Shown here: one piece after another, positions 26,720 through 35,172 of the stretch
Numbering within the stretch: the first letter of the stretch is position 1
Layout of the letters: each line of letters opens with the position of its first letter
Source of the DNA: Caldilineaceae bacterium
Lineage (GTDB): Bacteria; Chloroflexota; Anaerolineae; Caldilineales; Caldilineaceae
Assembly (NCBI GenBank): GCA_019637695.1
Contig: JAHBVG010000030.1
Location: 1-64,000 of the forward strand
DNA length: 64,000 bases
Reading direction: 5' to 3'
The notes under the pieces: generated by a model
Seen by the model: only the letters and a program-made list of their open reading frames with translations
Told to the model about the DNA's origin: nothing
The model's database searches: none
Made by a program: the position numbers and the translations under genes

Positions 26720-27433
26720 ATGGAGCAAACGATCTTGCTGGCCGATGATGATGAAATGATTGTCGACGCCTTGGGCTATCAACTGCGCCGTGAAGGATAC
26801 ACAGTGATCACAGCCCTCGACGGCGCGGATGCACTGGCGCTGGCGCGCAGCACCCGCCCCGATCTGATTCTTCTAGACGTGATGATGCCCAAACTTCAGG
26901 GCTGGGAAGTCTGCCGGGAACTGCGCCGAAATAGCACGGTGCCTATCCTCATGTTGACGGCCCGCGGCGAGGAGATGGATCGGGTGTTGGGGCTGGAACT
27001 TGGGGCCGACGATTATGTGATCAAACCCTTCAGCTTTCGCGAACTGCTGGCGCGCATCCATGCTCAGTTACGCCGCGCCGAATTTGCTCGCCGCCCACCT
27101 ATCGACGAAATGGTGATCCGCCTGGGCAGGATCACCATCGATCGGACGCGGCGCGAGGTGAGACGCGATGGCGAGATCGTCAACCTTTCACCGCGCGAGT
27201 TTACCCTGCTGTTGGTTTTGCTCGACGCCGACGGCGCAGCCGTGGAACGCTCGCTGCTGCTGGATCGGGCCTGGGGCGAAGCATGGGTGGGCGACCCGCG
27301 TACGCTGGATGTCCACATTCGCTGGCTGCGCGAGAAATTGGAGGATACCCCTGGCGACCCGCAATTGATCCTGACAGTGCGCGGCATTGGCTATCGCCTG
27401 CGCACAGAGAATCCCACCCATGATGACCACTGA
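26720..27433 (+). CDS. OmpR-family response regulator
   Basis: 237 residues. Receiver domain (about 1-120) with acidic pair Asp9-Asp10, phospho-acceptor Asp53 (LILLDVMMP), Thr80 and Lys102 (VIKPFSF). The winged-helix DNA-binding domain (about 132-232) has LSPREFTLLLVLLD and ends VRGIGYRL. It overlaps the histidine kinase gene by 14 bases. Located directly after the ApbE/ferric-reductase genes, it may control them. Confidence 0.95.
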   Translation: MEQTILLADDDEMIVDALGYQLRREGYTVITALDGADALALARSTRPDLILLDVMMPKLQGWEVCRELRRNSTVPILMLTARGEEMDRVLGLELGADDYVIKPFSFRELLARIHAQLRRAEFARRPPIDEMVIRLGRITIDRTRREVRRDGEIVNLSPREFTLLLVLLDADGAAVERSLLLDRAWGEAWVGDPRTLDVHIRWLREKLEDTPGDPQLILTVRGIGYRLRTENPTHDDH

Positions 27434-29036
27434 TCCTACGTCGCCCAAATCGTCCTGGTTCTGGCAACGCAGCCTGCAATATCGGCTTGTCTTCACCTAC
27501 GGCGTACTCTTTTTCGTGGTGCTGGTATTGTTGATGGGGCTAGTGGCGCGTATCGTCTATACCGCACAGATGAGCGACGCCGAACACAATCTGGCGCTAC
27601 AAGCCTTCCTCGCCGCAAGTAGCCTTGAAGATCCACTCAGCGGTTACGGCTCTGAATTTGAAGCCTTCGCCCGTCGAGAAGCGGACGAAACCCGGAAAGA
27701 GGACGACGAACACGCCGGAGAATCATCCGACGACGAGGATGAACGCCGCATCGAGATTGCGCCACAATCTCCCGGCGCTGTCACAGCACCCATTTTGGCT
27801 CGGCTCGATCAAGTTGCCCGTACCTATGCGCGTGATACTGGCGCACGCGTCACCATCTTGGATGCCAGGGGCGATCCTGTGGTGGATAGTGCATTTGCGA
27901 CGAATCTTTTCGGCAACCAATGGGCACAGCCCGAAGTGCAAAATGCCCTGCAGCGCGAAGAAATGCGCAGCATCCGCTTTGATCCGGTTACCGGGCAGCG
28001 TACACTCTTTGTGGCCGCGCCCATTGAACAGGGCGCAACACTGCTGGGATTTGTGCAACTGGCCCGCCCACTGCGCGAGATCTCCTTGGGCATTTGGTCG
28101 CTGCTGCTTCAAATCTTGGGGATTGGCGTGGCGGCTGTCAGCGTTGCCACTGCGTTCGTCTACTGGATCGCCCATCAAATCGTGCGTCCATTGCAGACAT
28201 TGGAGACCGCGGCGCTCTCCGTCGCCGCCGGGGATCTAGATCAACGCGTACCCGTCGAGCGCGCCGATGAGATCGGCGCGCTTGGTCGAGCCTTCAACCA
28301 TATGGCCCAGGAGGTTGCGCAGATGATGGCCCAACAGCGCCATTTTGTTGCCAATGCCAGCCATGAACTGCGCACGCCCCTCACCAACATCAGACTGCGC
28401 AGCGAAGCCTTGCTCGGCGGCATCCATGATACGGCTCTCGCACAGCGTTATCTAAGCGAAATCGACAGCGAAGCAGATCGATTGGGCCGGCTTGCCACTG
28501 ATCTGCTCGACCTTTCCCGCCTGGACTCTCTCTCTGCCAAAGTAGAGGCTGCCCAGGCCGAGGCCATTGATCTTTTGCCGCAGTTACGTGCGCTTGCCGA
28601 AACGCACCGTCTGCGTATCGAGCAGATGGGGCTAACCTTTACCGTTGATCTGCCAGCCAACTTGCCACGCGTGCGCATCTGGCCCGACCAACTGGAATCG
28701 ATCCTTGTCAACCTGCTCGACAACGCTGCCAAATTCACCCCACGCGGCGGTGAAATTTTGTTATCGGCAGAAACGGCGGATGATTGCGTCCACATTCGTG
28801 TGCGCGACACGGGCGAAGGCATCCCCGCCGAGGATCTACCGCATATTTTTGACAGTTTTTACCGGGTGGATAAGGCGCGCAGCCCTCGGCGCTCCCACCG
28901 TAGCCAAAGCAGCGGCGCGGGATTGGGCCTTTCCATCGTCCGCACCCTGGTCGCCCAGAACAACGGACGCATTGAAGTCTCTAGCACTGTCGGGCAAGGA
29001 TCGGCCTTCGTCCTGCGCTTTCCTTGCTCACATTGA
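27420..29036 (+). CDS. Sensor histidine kinase with acidic extracytoplasmic loop
   Basis: 538 residues from ATG 27420 (ATG 27423 is equally possible). First membrane helix about 25-47; external region about 48-222; second helix about 224-250; HAMP about 251-303; HisKA with phospho-His315 (ASHELRTPL); HATPase with N box NLLDNAAKF, DTGEGIP and GAGLGLSIV. The external region begins with an Asp/Glu-rich segment (about residues 86-112) and then a PAS/Cache-like part. The acidic run resembles that in PhoQ-type metal sensors in composition, but not in sequence. The gene is intact and translationally coupled to its regulator. Confidence 0.9.
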   Translation: MMTTDPTSPKSSWFWQRSLQYRLVFTYGVLFFVVLVLLMGLVARIVYTAQMSDAEHNLALQAFLAASSLEDPLSGYGSEFEAFARREADETRKEDDEHAGESSDDEDERRIEIAPQSPGAVTAPILARLDQVARTYARDTGARVTILDARGDPVVDSAFATNLFGNQWAQPEVQNALQREEMRSIRFDPVTGQRTLFVAAPIEQGATLLGFVQLARPLREISLGIWSLLLQILGIGVAAVSVATAFVYWIAHQIVRPLQTLETAALSVAAGDLDQRVPVERADEIGALGRAFNHMAQEVAQMMAQQRHFVANASHELRTPLTNIRLRSEALLGGIHDTALAQRYLSEIDSEADRLGRLATDLLDLSRLDSLSAKVEAAQAEAIDLLPQLRALAETHRLRIEQMGLTFTVDLPANLPRVRIWPDQLESILVNLLDNAAKFTPRGGEILLSAETADDCVHIRVRDTGEGIPAEDLPHIFDSFYRVDKARSPRRSHRSQSSGAGLGLSIVRTLVAQNNGRIEVSSTVGQGSAFVLRFPCSH

Positions 29037-29051
29037 ACGATGGAGTTGTCC

Positions 29052-29939
29052 ATGTTACGCCTGGCCCGATACTTCGCCCTGTTAGGGTTGATGGTTCTGA
29101 TTGCCGCCTGTACTGTCCGCCTGCCGTGGACGCCATCCCCGTTGGCGACGGTGGGCGCGGATGGCAATGTCTACATCCTCGAAGGGGAGCGCAGAACGCC
29201 CATCACCGCCGACAGCGTACGCTATCGCCATCCGGTTTGGTCGCGCGATGGCAGGCTTTTGGCCTTTCTGGGTGAGGACAAAACGACGATCTTCATGGCT
29301 TCGGCGACGGGCGAGTGGGTGCGCGAGGTCTACCGCAGCGAGGATGAGCGCGCGCGTACACTGGGCTGGTCGCCCGATGGACAGACTCTGGCCTTTACCA
29401 CCAACAGCGCCAGCGCTGGGATCTCGCTGCTCCATCTGATTTCGGCCCAAACAGGGGATCTACGCACACTTGACGCTGGCGCCGATCTGCGCTGGCGATG
29501 GACGCGCGACGGACATTTGATGATCCGCGCCGGGGATCGTCAAACGCTGCTCACGGTGGAAGGGCGCGTCCTCGACGAGCGTTTTGACATCCACGCGCCG
29601 CCAAAGCTTGCCGGGATGGCTGTGCCCTCACCCAACGGTCAGCGCGCCGCCGTCTTCGTTCCACAAGCCGATGGCAGCTTCCTGCTTTCAATTATCAACG
29701 CGCACACTGGATTGGAGATCGGGCGTTTCACCGTCCGCTTGACGCCTGAATATTGGGAATTGATCCAGTCGTTGGTGGAATGGCAAGAGGGGCTGCGGAT
29801 CTGGTCGCCCAATGGACATTATGTGGCCGTGGCGCAGGTCGATGGAGAAGAGAGCGGGCTGTGGGCATACCCCGCAGCGGGGAATGAAGCGCCGCGCCGC
29901 CTGGGCGACGGCGTGGAAGTGAGTTGGTTCTGGCGCTGA
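29052..29939 (+). CDS. Lipoprotein with TolB/WD40-like beta-propeller
   Basis: 295 residues from ATG 29052 (GGAG 6 bases upstream; ATG 29040 is also in frame). A type-II signal with lipobox LIAAC anchors it outside the membrane. Repeated blades of the TolB type are seen: PVWSRDGRLLAFLG, LGWSPDGQTLAFT, RWTRDGHLMIR, PSPNGQRAAVF and IWSPNGHYVAVA. The protein may act as a scaffold or ligand-binding accessory of the sensor kinase. Its stop is directly next to that of the convergent sua5 gene, with no spacer, so no terminator fits between them. Confidence 0.75.
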   Translation: MLRLARYFALLGLMVLIAACTVRLPWTPSPLATVGADGNVYILEGERRTPITADSVRYRHPVWSRDGRLLAFLGEDKTTIFMASATGEWVREVYRSEDERARTLGWSPDGQTLAFTTNSASAGISLLHLISAQTGDLRTLDAGADLRWRWTRDGHLMIRAGDRQTLLTVEGRVLDERFDIHAPPKLAGMAVPSPNGQRAAVFVPQADGSFLLSIINAHTGLEIGRFTVRLTPEYWELIQSLVEWQEGLRIWSPNGHYVAVAQVDGEESGLWAYPAAGNEAPRRLGDGVEVSWFWR

Positions 29940-31001
29940 TCACCTGACTTCGATCACTTTGCCCTCGGTGGCGCGGATCAGCCGATCAGCGATGGCGAGG
30001 CCCAATCCGTGGCTGTCAAACGTCCGCGTGAGGATCACATCGACGCCGCTGCGTTCTAACTCGCGCATCCGGGCGAAGAGATTTTGCGCGATCTGCCCTA
30101 AATTATCCTCGCTACCCAGCGACGCTACGGTTGCCCCAAGTGGATCAAAGCGCGCCTCATCTTCCTGCGAGAGCATCAACCCCACTGCCTTCCCCTCCTC
30201 GAGCAATTTGCGCGTAGTTCTCTCAATGCGCGGCAAGACATGGTCAACTGCGCCGTGAAAGAGCAGCACCTGGACACTGGGCGAATAATGTTTGAGCAGC
30301 ATCCCCGGCGATGGCGCACTCGTCCCATCCAGTGCTGCGTAACGAGGCGTATAACTCACCGTGGGGATCAGCGGACGCAACACTTCAATGGGCAATCCTC
30401 CCGGTCGCAGGATCAGCGGGCGATCCCCGGTCAGATCGAGTACAGTGGATTCAACGCCGATCTCGGTGGCGCCGCCATCCAAAATCATGGGGATGCGTCC
30501 GCCCAGATCGTCGAGGACATGTTGGGCTGTGGTGGGGCTGGGGCGAGAAAATAGATTGGCGCTAGGCGCGACCACAGGGAGATCCGCCAGGCGGAAGAGC
30601 GCATGGGGGACTCGATGGTTGGGCATCCGCACCGCCACCGTTTCCAGCCCCGCCGACACATTGGCGGGGATGCGCCGATGTTTGGGCAGTACTATCGTCA
30701 GCGGGCCGGGCCAGAAAGCGTGCGCCAGATCCCAGGCCACGGGCGGCATGTTCACTGCGATCTCATCCATTTGCGAAATCGAGTAGATGTGAACGATCAA
30801 CGGATCCGAGAGCGGGCGTCCTTTGGCGACGAAGATTTTCGACACGGCGTCGCTGTCTAACGCATTCGCCCCCAAACCGTAGACCGTCTCGGTGGGGAAG
30901 GCCACCAACTCGCCGCAGGCCAGGAGATCTGCCGCCGTTTGCAGCAGCGCCGGATCTGGGTTCTCCTTATCCACCTTCACCACACGAGTCTCAATCGACA
31001 T
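29940..31001 (-). CDS. sua5: L-threonylcarbamoyladenylate synthase, Sua5 type
   Basis: 353 residues from ATG 31001 (AAGG 5 bases upstream; GTG 31013 also in frame). Makes threonylcarbamoyl-AMP from Thr, bicarbonate and ATP for the t6A37 modification of tRNAs. The YrdC domain (about 1-210) has the basic/PTETVYGLG pocket, KGRPLSDPL, TVAVRMPNH, SANLFSRPSPTTA and a Sua5-type IGVESTVLDL. The C-terminal Sua5 domain (about 235-350) starts with the linker SPGMLLKHYSP, which gates the active site. Confidence 0.95.
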   Translation of the reverse strand: MSIETRVVKVDKENPDPALLQTAADLLACGELVAFPTETVYGLGANALDSDAVSKIFVAKGRPLSDPLIVHIYSISQMDEIAVNMPPVAWDLAHAFWPGPLTIVLPKHRRIPANVSAGLETVAVRMPNHRVPHALFRLADLPVVAPSANLFSRPSPTTAQHVLDDLGGRIPMILDGGATEIGVESTVLDLTGDRPLILRPGGLPIEVLRPLIPTVSYTPRYAALDGTSAPSPGMLLKHYSPSVQVLLFHGAVDHVLPRIERTTRKLLEEGKAVGLMLSQEDEARFDPLGATVASLGSEDNLGQIAQNLFARMRELERSGVDVILTRTFDSHGLGLAIADRLIRATEGKVIEVR

Positions 31002-31034
31002 CCCATCCTTCACCTTTCGTAGCCGTGAACAACA

Positions 31035-31063
31035 AAGGCCGAGAACCAGCGGTTCTCGGCCTT
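31035..31063 (-). terminator. Hairpin after korB
   Basis: Perfect 13-bp stem (31035-31047 and 31051-31063) with a 3-base loop, 20 bases past the korB stop codon. Only a short T stretch follows on the minus strand, so termination may be incomplete and sua5 may get read-through. Confidence 0.65.
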
Positions 31064-31082
31064 GAGTACAATAGGGTAAAGA

Positions 31083-32171
31083 TCACAGGCTGGCGAGGAT
31101 CTCGGCCAATGCCTCGCGCGACGGGCGTAACTTCTCGGCGGGGAGCTGCGCCAACGGCGTCGGCGTTATATGCAGCATTTCCACCATATCGGGCTCGCTT
31201 TGGGTTACATAGAGCAACCCGGTAACCATCTTGCCTTCCGTGTGCGAGCGTTCGATGGCCCGGTAAGCCGCAACTTTGTCCGTAGGATCGTGGTCGGGAT
31301 CGAGCTTCTTGAGAAAGAGTCGAGAGCCGTCGTGGAGTTCTACCTCGGCCTCATCCTTATAATCCTCGATCTCGATCTCTTCATAGGTGAAGGGTACAAA
31401 GCTCAATTCGTGTAGCGGCAGTTCGTGTTCTTTGCCAAACCCATAGCTCTTGGTAGAGGTATCATGGTTATTGAAGGTGACGCACGGGCTGATAATGTCC
31501 AGCACGGCAATGCCGCGATGGCTGAGGGCTGCCTTTAACAGTTCCTCCACCTGCTTGGGATCGCCGGCAAAGCTACGGGCAACAAAGGTAGCATTGGCGG
31601 CCAGCGCCTCCCGGCAGATATCCAACGGCGGCAGATCGTTGACGCCCTGGTACTTCAGTTGCTGTCCTTCATCGGCGGTGGCGCTGAACTGTCCTTTGGT
31701 TAACCCATAGACGCCGTTGTTTTCGATAATGTAAACCATGGGGATATTACGGCGGACGGCATGTTTGAATTGCCCGATCCCGATGGAGGCTGTGTCGCCA
31801 TCCCCGCTGACGCCAATCGTAACCAGGTTATGGTTGGCGACGATTGCACCCGTCGCCACCGAAGGCATACGCCCGTGGACGCTGTTGAAGCCGTGGCTCC
31901 AGCCCAGCCAGTAGGCAGGCGTCTTGCTGCTACAGCCGATCCCGCTCATCTTGATCACCTGGGTCTGATCCAGGCCAAGATCCCAGGCGACGTTCATAAT
32001 GCGCTGGCTGATACTATCATGGCCGCAGCCTTTACAGAGCGTCGACACGTTTCCTTTGTAATCGTTCTTTTCTAAACCAAGCGCGTTGACCCGCTGGGGC
32101 GCAGCCGTCCGTTTGGCGGCGGCGGCCTTCTTGGCAGCCAACTCTTTCATCTCTTCAGCTTTGCTGCTCAT
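31083..32171 (-). CDS. korB: 2-oxoacid:ferredoxin oxidoreductase, beta subunit
   Basis: 362 residues; GAGGAG lies 10 bases upstream. TPP-binding region GDGDTASIGIGQFKHAVRRN with IIENNGVYGLTKGQ, and Cys residues for the 4Fe-4S centre (LCKGCGHDS, GIGCSSKTP) are present, as in the KorB/OorB group that decarboxylates 2-oxoglutarate. The N-terminal 28 residues are an Ala/Lys-rich extension not needed for catalysis. The C-terminal 75 residues after EEIEIEDY are a helical addition also usual in this group. Partner alpha/gamma chain is encoded directly upstream. Confidence 0.9.
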   Translation of the reverse strand: MSSKAEEMKELAAKKAAAAKRTAAPQRVNALGLEKNDYKGNVSTLCKGCGHDSISQRIMNVAWDLGLDQTQVIKMSGIGCSSKTPAYWLGWSHGFNSVHGRMPSVATGAIVANHNLVTIGVSGDGDTASIGIGQFKHAVRRNIPMVYIIENNGVYGLTKGQFSATADEGQQLKYQGVNDLPPLDICREALAANATFVARSFAGDPKQVEELLKAALSHRGIAVLDIISPCVTFNNHDTSTKSYGFGKEHELPLHELSFVPFTYEEIEIEDYKDEAEVELHDGSRLFLKKLDPDHDPTDKVAAYRAIERSHTEGKMVTGLLYVTQSEPDMVEMLHITPTPLAQLPAEKLRPSREALAEILASL

Positions 32172-32228
32172 GGATGATTGCTCCTCTATGATAACGTCAT
32201 GGCAATAACGGTGAATGTCCGGCGGTGG

Positions 32229-32298
32229 GCGGATATTGGATATTGGGTATTAGGTATTAGGTATTGGTGTCACGCACCTAATACCCAATCCCCAATCC
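32229..32298. repeat. Iterated-word hairpin between korA and korB
   Basis: TATTGGG, TTAGGTA and GGTATTGG words on the left side; TAATACCC and CCAATCC on the right. Same word family as 4266-4352. It sits inside the 131-base korA-korB spacer and would form a hairpin in the co-transcript. Confidence 0.75.
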
Positions 32299-32302
32299 TT
32301 CC

Positions 32303-34138
32303 CTACTTCTCCAAAAGGCTCATCATGCTCTCTTTGATAAACCGTGCGCTGATGGAAAGACCATCGCACTTGCGCACCGAGATCATCCTGGCGGCGTAGG
32401 TCGGTTCCTCGCTGCACAGGATGTTGTAGAGTTGCCCATCAAAGTTGTTTTCCACCACAAAGATCTTGTCGTATTTGTGTAGGAAGTCACGCACGCTCTC
32501 GCTGATAGGCAGGGCGCGCAACCGCAGGTAGCTGGCGGCGATCCCTTCTTTGGCCAGGCGATCGCGTGCTTCTTGCACAGCCGGGTCGTTGCTGCCTATC
32601 GAGAGGATGCCGATCCGCGCCTCTGGGCTTTCCTCGATCACCGGCGCGGGGACAAGGGTGCGCGCTGTCTGGAATTTACGATGTAGCCGCTTCAGATTCT
32701 CTTCCCAATCGCTAGGACGCTCGCTGTAGATGGCGTATTCGTTGTGACCGGTGCCGCGCGTGAAGTAGGCGGCCATTCTGTGTTTGGTACCCGGCAATGT
32801 ACGATAGCCGATGCCGTCACCGTCAACATCCTTATAACGGCCCCAAGATCCGCCCAGTTTATCCAGATCCTCAGCGCTGAGGACTTTGCCCCGGTTCACT
32901 GGCGTTTCTGGGTAGGCAAAGGGGTCGCAGATATGCATGTTCATGCCAAGATCGAGATCGCTCAACACAAAGATCAGTGTTTGCAGATGTTCGGCCAGAT
33001 CAAAAGCCGTGTTGGCAAACTCGAAACACTCGGTCGGCGTCGCCGGGAAGAGAACAGGGTGGCGGGTGTCGCCGTGGCTGGCATAATAGGCAAGCAGGAT
33101 GTCACTCTGCGCCGTGCGCGTGGGCAGCCCTGTACTCGGCCCCATGCGCTGAATATCCCAGATCACCGCGGGGATCTCGGCAAAGTAGGCGAGACCGGCA
33201 AACTCAGACATCAGGCTCAGACCAGGGCCGCTGGTGCTGGTCATGGCGCGTGCGCCTGCCCAGCCTGCGCCGAGTACCATCCCTGCGGCCGCCAGTTCAT
33301 CTTCCGCCTGGATCACAGCGTAGGTCGCTTTGCCCGTGTCGGGGTCGGTGCGCAACTTCGGCGCGTACTGGTTGATCGTCTCAGCCAGGCTTGACGCCGG
33401 TGTAATCGGGTACCAGGATGCCACCGTCATCCCACCAAACAGAGCGCCCAATGCGCCCGCGCTGTTGCCATCCACCAAAATTTTGCCTTCATTGAAGCCG
33501 GTCATTCGCTCTACACGGTAAGGATCGCTCTTGGTTAGGTTTTCCCTCGCCCAGGCATAAGCGCTGTTGACCATATCCATATTGATCTTGGCTGGTTTCG
33601 CCTTGCCGCCGAAATTCCAGTTCAGCGCATCTTCGATCTCAACCATGTCGATGTCAAGCAGGTAGGCGATGGTGCCAACATAGACCATATTTGCCACATA
33701 ATCGCGCAGGTTAAACGGTAACTCCGCCGCTTTGATGAGCTCTTTCACCGGCATGGGGTAATAGGTCACATCTTTGCGGTGGTTGGCAATGGGCAACGAA
33801 TCGTCGTAAAGGATAACGCCGCCGGGCGCGACCGAATCCATATCCTCGGCCACCGTGCGCCCATTCATACAGACCTGTACTTCTGTCGTTTCGCGGCGCG
33901 CCAGGTAGCCGTCCTTGCTGAGGCGGATAATATACCAGGTGGGCAGCCCTTGAATGTTGCTGGGGAAGAGGTTCTTGCCGTTGACGGGGATACCCATCTT
34001 AAAGAGCGCGCGGATCAACACACCATTACTCGTCTGACTGCCAGACCCGTTGATGGTGGCGACATTAATTGCAAAATCGTTGATAATTCCTCCCTGCTCC
34101 TGTTGGGAAATTGGTGCTTCTTGTGCGACAACGCTCAT
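32303..34138 (-). CDS. korA: 2-oxoacid:ferredoxin oxidoreductase, fused gamma-alpha subunit
   Basis: 611 residues from ATG 34138; AAGGAG lies 6 bases upstream of it, while ATG 34144 touches that site. The gamma domain (about 15-195) carries the INGSGSQTSNGVLIRALF glycine-rich start. The alpha domain (about 215-430) has GNSAGALGALFGGM and ITPASSLAET, and the C-terminal domain (about 505-605) ends in a VVENNFDGQLYN region. Together with KorB the enzyme decarboxylates a 2-oxoacid, most likely 2-oxoglutarate, to acyl-CoA and reduces ferredoxin. It completes the TCA route with Icd and SdhCAB encoded in the window. The upstream gene on this strand is an FCD regulator, 73 bases away. Confidence 0.9.
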   Translation of the reverse strand: MSVVAQEAPISQQEQGGIINDFAINVATINGSGSQTSNGVLIRALFKMGIPVNGKNLFPSNIQGLPTWYIIRLSKDGYLARRETTEVQVCMNGRTVAEDMDSVAPGGVILYDDSLPIANHRKDVTYYPMPVKELIKAAELPFNLRDYVANMVYVGTIAYLLDIDMVEIEDALNWNFGGKAKPAKINMDMVNSAYAWARENLTKSDPYRVERMTGFNEGKILVDGNSAGALGALFGGMTVASWYPITPASSLAETINQYAPKLRTDPDTGKATYAVIQAEDELAAAGMVLGAGWAGARAMTSTSGPGLSLMSEFAGLAYFAEIPAVIWDIQRMGPSTGLPTRTAQSDILLAYYASHGDTRHPVLFPATPTECFEFANTAFDLAEHLQTLIFVLSDLDLGMNMHICDPFAYPETPVNRGKVLSAEDLDKLGGSWGRYKDVDGDGIGYRTLPGTKHRMAAYFTRGTGHNEYAIYSERPSDWEENLKRLHRKFQTARTLVPAPVIEESPEARIGILSIGSNDPAVQEARDRLAKEGIAASYLRLRALPISESVRDFLHKYDKIFVVENNFDGQLYNILCSEEPTYAARMISVRKCDGLSISARFIKESMMSLLEK

Positions 34139-34211
34139 GCTCATCTCCTTGGCATAATCGCTAAAGGTTATACTCGGTTTAGAAAAATTAAAACACTTAT
34201 TGAAAACTGCT

Positions 34212-34991
34212 TTAGATAGATTCCAGCGCCGGATTTTCGGTTTCCGCCCCGTTTGCACCATTTCCCCGACCATTGGGCCAGGAGAAATCTGGACCCGTCC
34301 GCACCGCGGCCAGATCGGCGTTCGGTGAGACGCCCCGTGTATTCAACAACAACATGTGATCCTGGTGAAGCTGCCTGGCCTCGCTATAGGCTTCGTGGGC
34401 AATCGCCTCAGCAATCTGTTGATGATATTGCCAGACTGCCGTCAAGTAAGTGTAATCCGCATAAGTATTCAGATCGACAGCCTCGTAGGCATCCCAATAG
34501 GCTTCTAACAAGCCAGAAACAAAGGGATTTTCTAACCTGCGGAAAATTGTCAAATGGAACGCGCGGTGTTCGGCATGGGGAATTTGGATACGTTCCTGTT
34601 TGAGTTTTGCCCACGCTGCATCGACCAGCGCCAGTAGTTCTGCTTTGTCGTCAATGGTCAGACGGCTTACGGCCTCTTCCCAAAATGCGATTTCGAGCTG
34701 GCAGCGCAACGTACTGTACGCGTGAAAGAGCGAACGATCCAAATTGAGCGCAAAGATCAAGCTTTGGAAGACCGCAGGCTGAAAGCTGTACTCGTTGCAC
34801 TCCAGCCCGCGACGCGGACGTGCATCCACCAGACCTAGCGCTCGCGCAACTTCTAACTGCTCGCGCAGCTTCCCCACACTGATCTTCAATTCTTCGCTGA
34901 TCTGGCTAAGCGCGGGCAGGCGTGTGCCTGCTTCACAGCCATGTGTGATTAAATAGCGAAGAAAATCAGATTCTATCTGCGAGAGTATCAT
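34212..34991 (-). CDS. GntR-family regulator, FCD (FadR) subfamily
   Basis: About 259 residues from ATG 34991; an in-frame TTG at 35048 would add 19 residues but overlaps the palindrome and is unlikely. Winged helix about 6-70 (LPALSQISEELKISVGKLREQLEVARALGL). The FCD ligand-binding domain (about 80-235) is all-helical and keeps metal-binding-type residues (D-x3-[RH], H in EHRAFHLTIF, H in WQYHQQIAEAI, and H in RQLHQDHM). Such regulators respond to small carboxylates. Given its place upstream of korAB it may sense a 2-oxoacid or dicarboxylate and control those genes. Confidence 0.8.
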   Translation of the reverse strand: MILSQIESDFLRYLITHGCEAGTRLPALSQISEELKISVGKLREQLEVARALGLVDARPRRGLECNEYSFQPAVFQSLIFALNLDRSLFHAYSTLRCQLEIAFWEEAVSRLTIDDKAELLALVDAAWAKLKQERIQIPHAEHRAFHLTIFRRLENPFVSGLLEAYWDAYEAVDLNTYADYTYLTAVWQYHQQIAEAIAHEAYSEARQLHQDHMLLLNTRGVSPNADLAAVRTGPDFSWPNGRGNGANGAETENPALESI

Positions 34992-35038
34992 CAACCGGCT
35001 TTCTGAACGATTGTGTGGGGTTCGTTCACGTCTGACCA

Positions 35039-35062
35039 AATCATCCAATTTATTGGATGATT
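35039..35062. promoter_or_regulatory. Palindromic operator of the FCD regulator
   Basis: Perfect 11-bp arms AATCATCCAAT and ATTGGATGATT with a 2-base spacer. It lies downstream of the predicted promoter (35081-35109) and just before the regulator gene, a position that fits autorepression. Confidence 0.65.
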
Positions 35063-35080
35063 CACCAAATAATTGGTTTT

Positions 35081-35109
35081 AGCTTAGCAAAAAAAGCGCT
35101 CAAAGTCAA
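35081..35109 (-). promoter_or_regulatory. Sigma-70-type promoter of the FCD-regulator/korAB genes
   Basis: Minus-strand TTGACT (35104-35109) and TAAGCT (35081-35086) with a 17-base spacer. Predicted start near 35074, 12 bases before the palindrome. Confidence 0.5.
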
Positions 35110-35172
35110 TTTTGACGTGGATTTTGGCGCATCCAAAACCGAGGCAACTGTGCATCCGCAGAGGAGGTCGCC

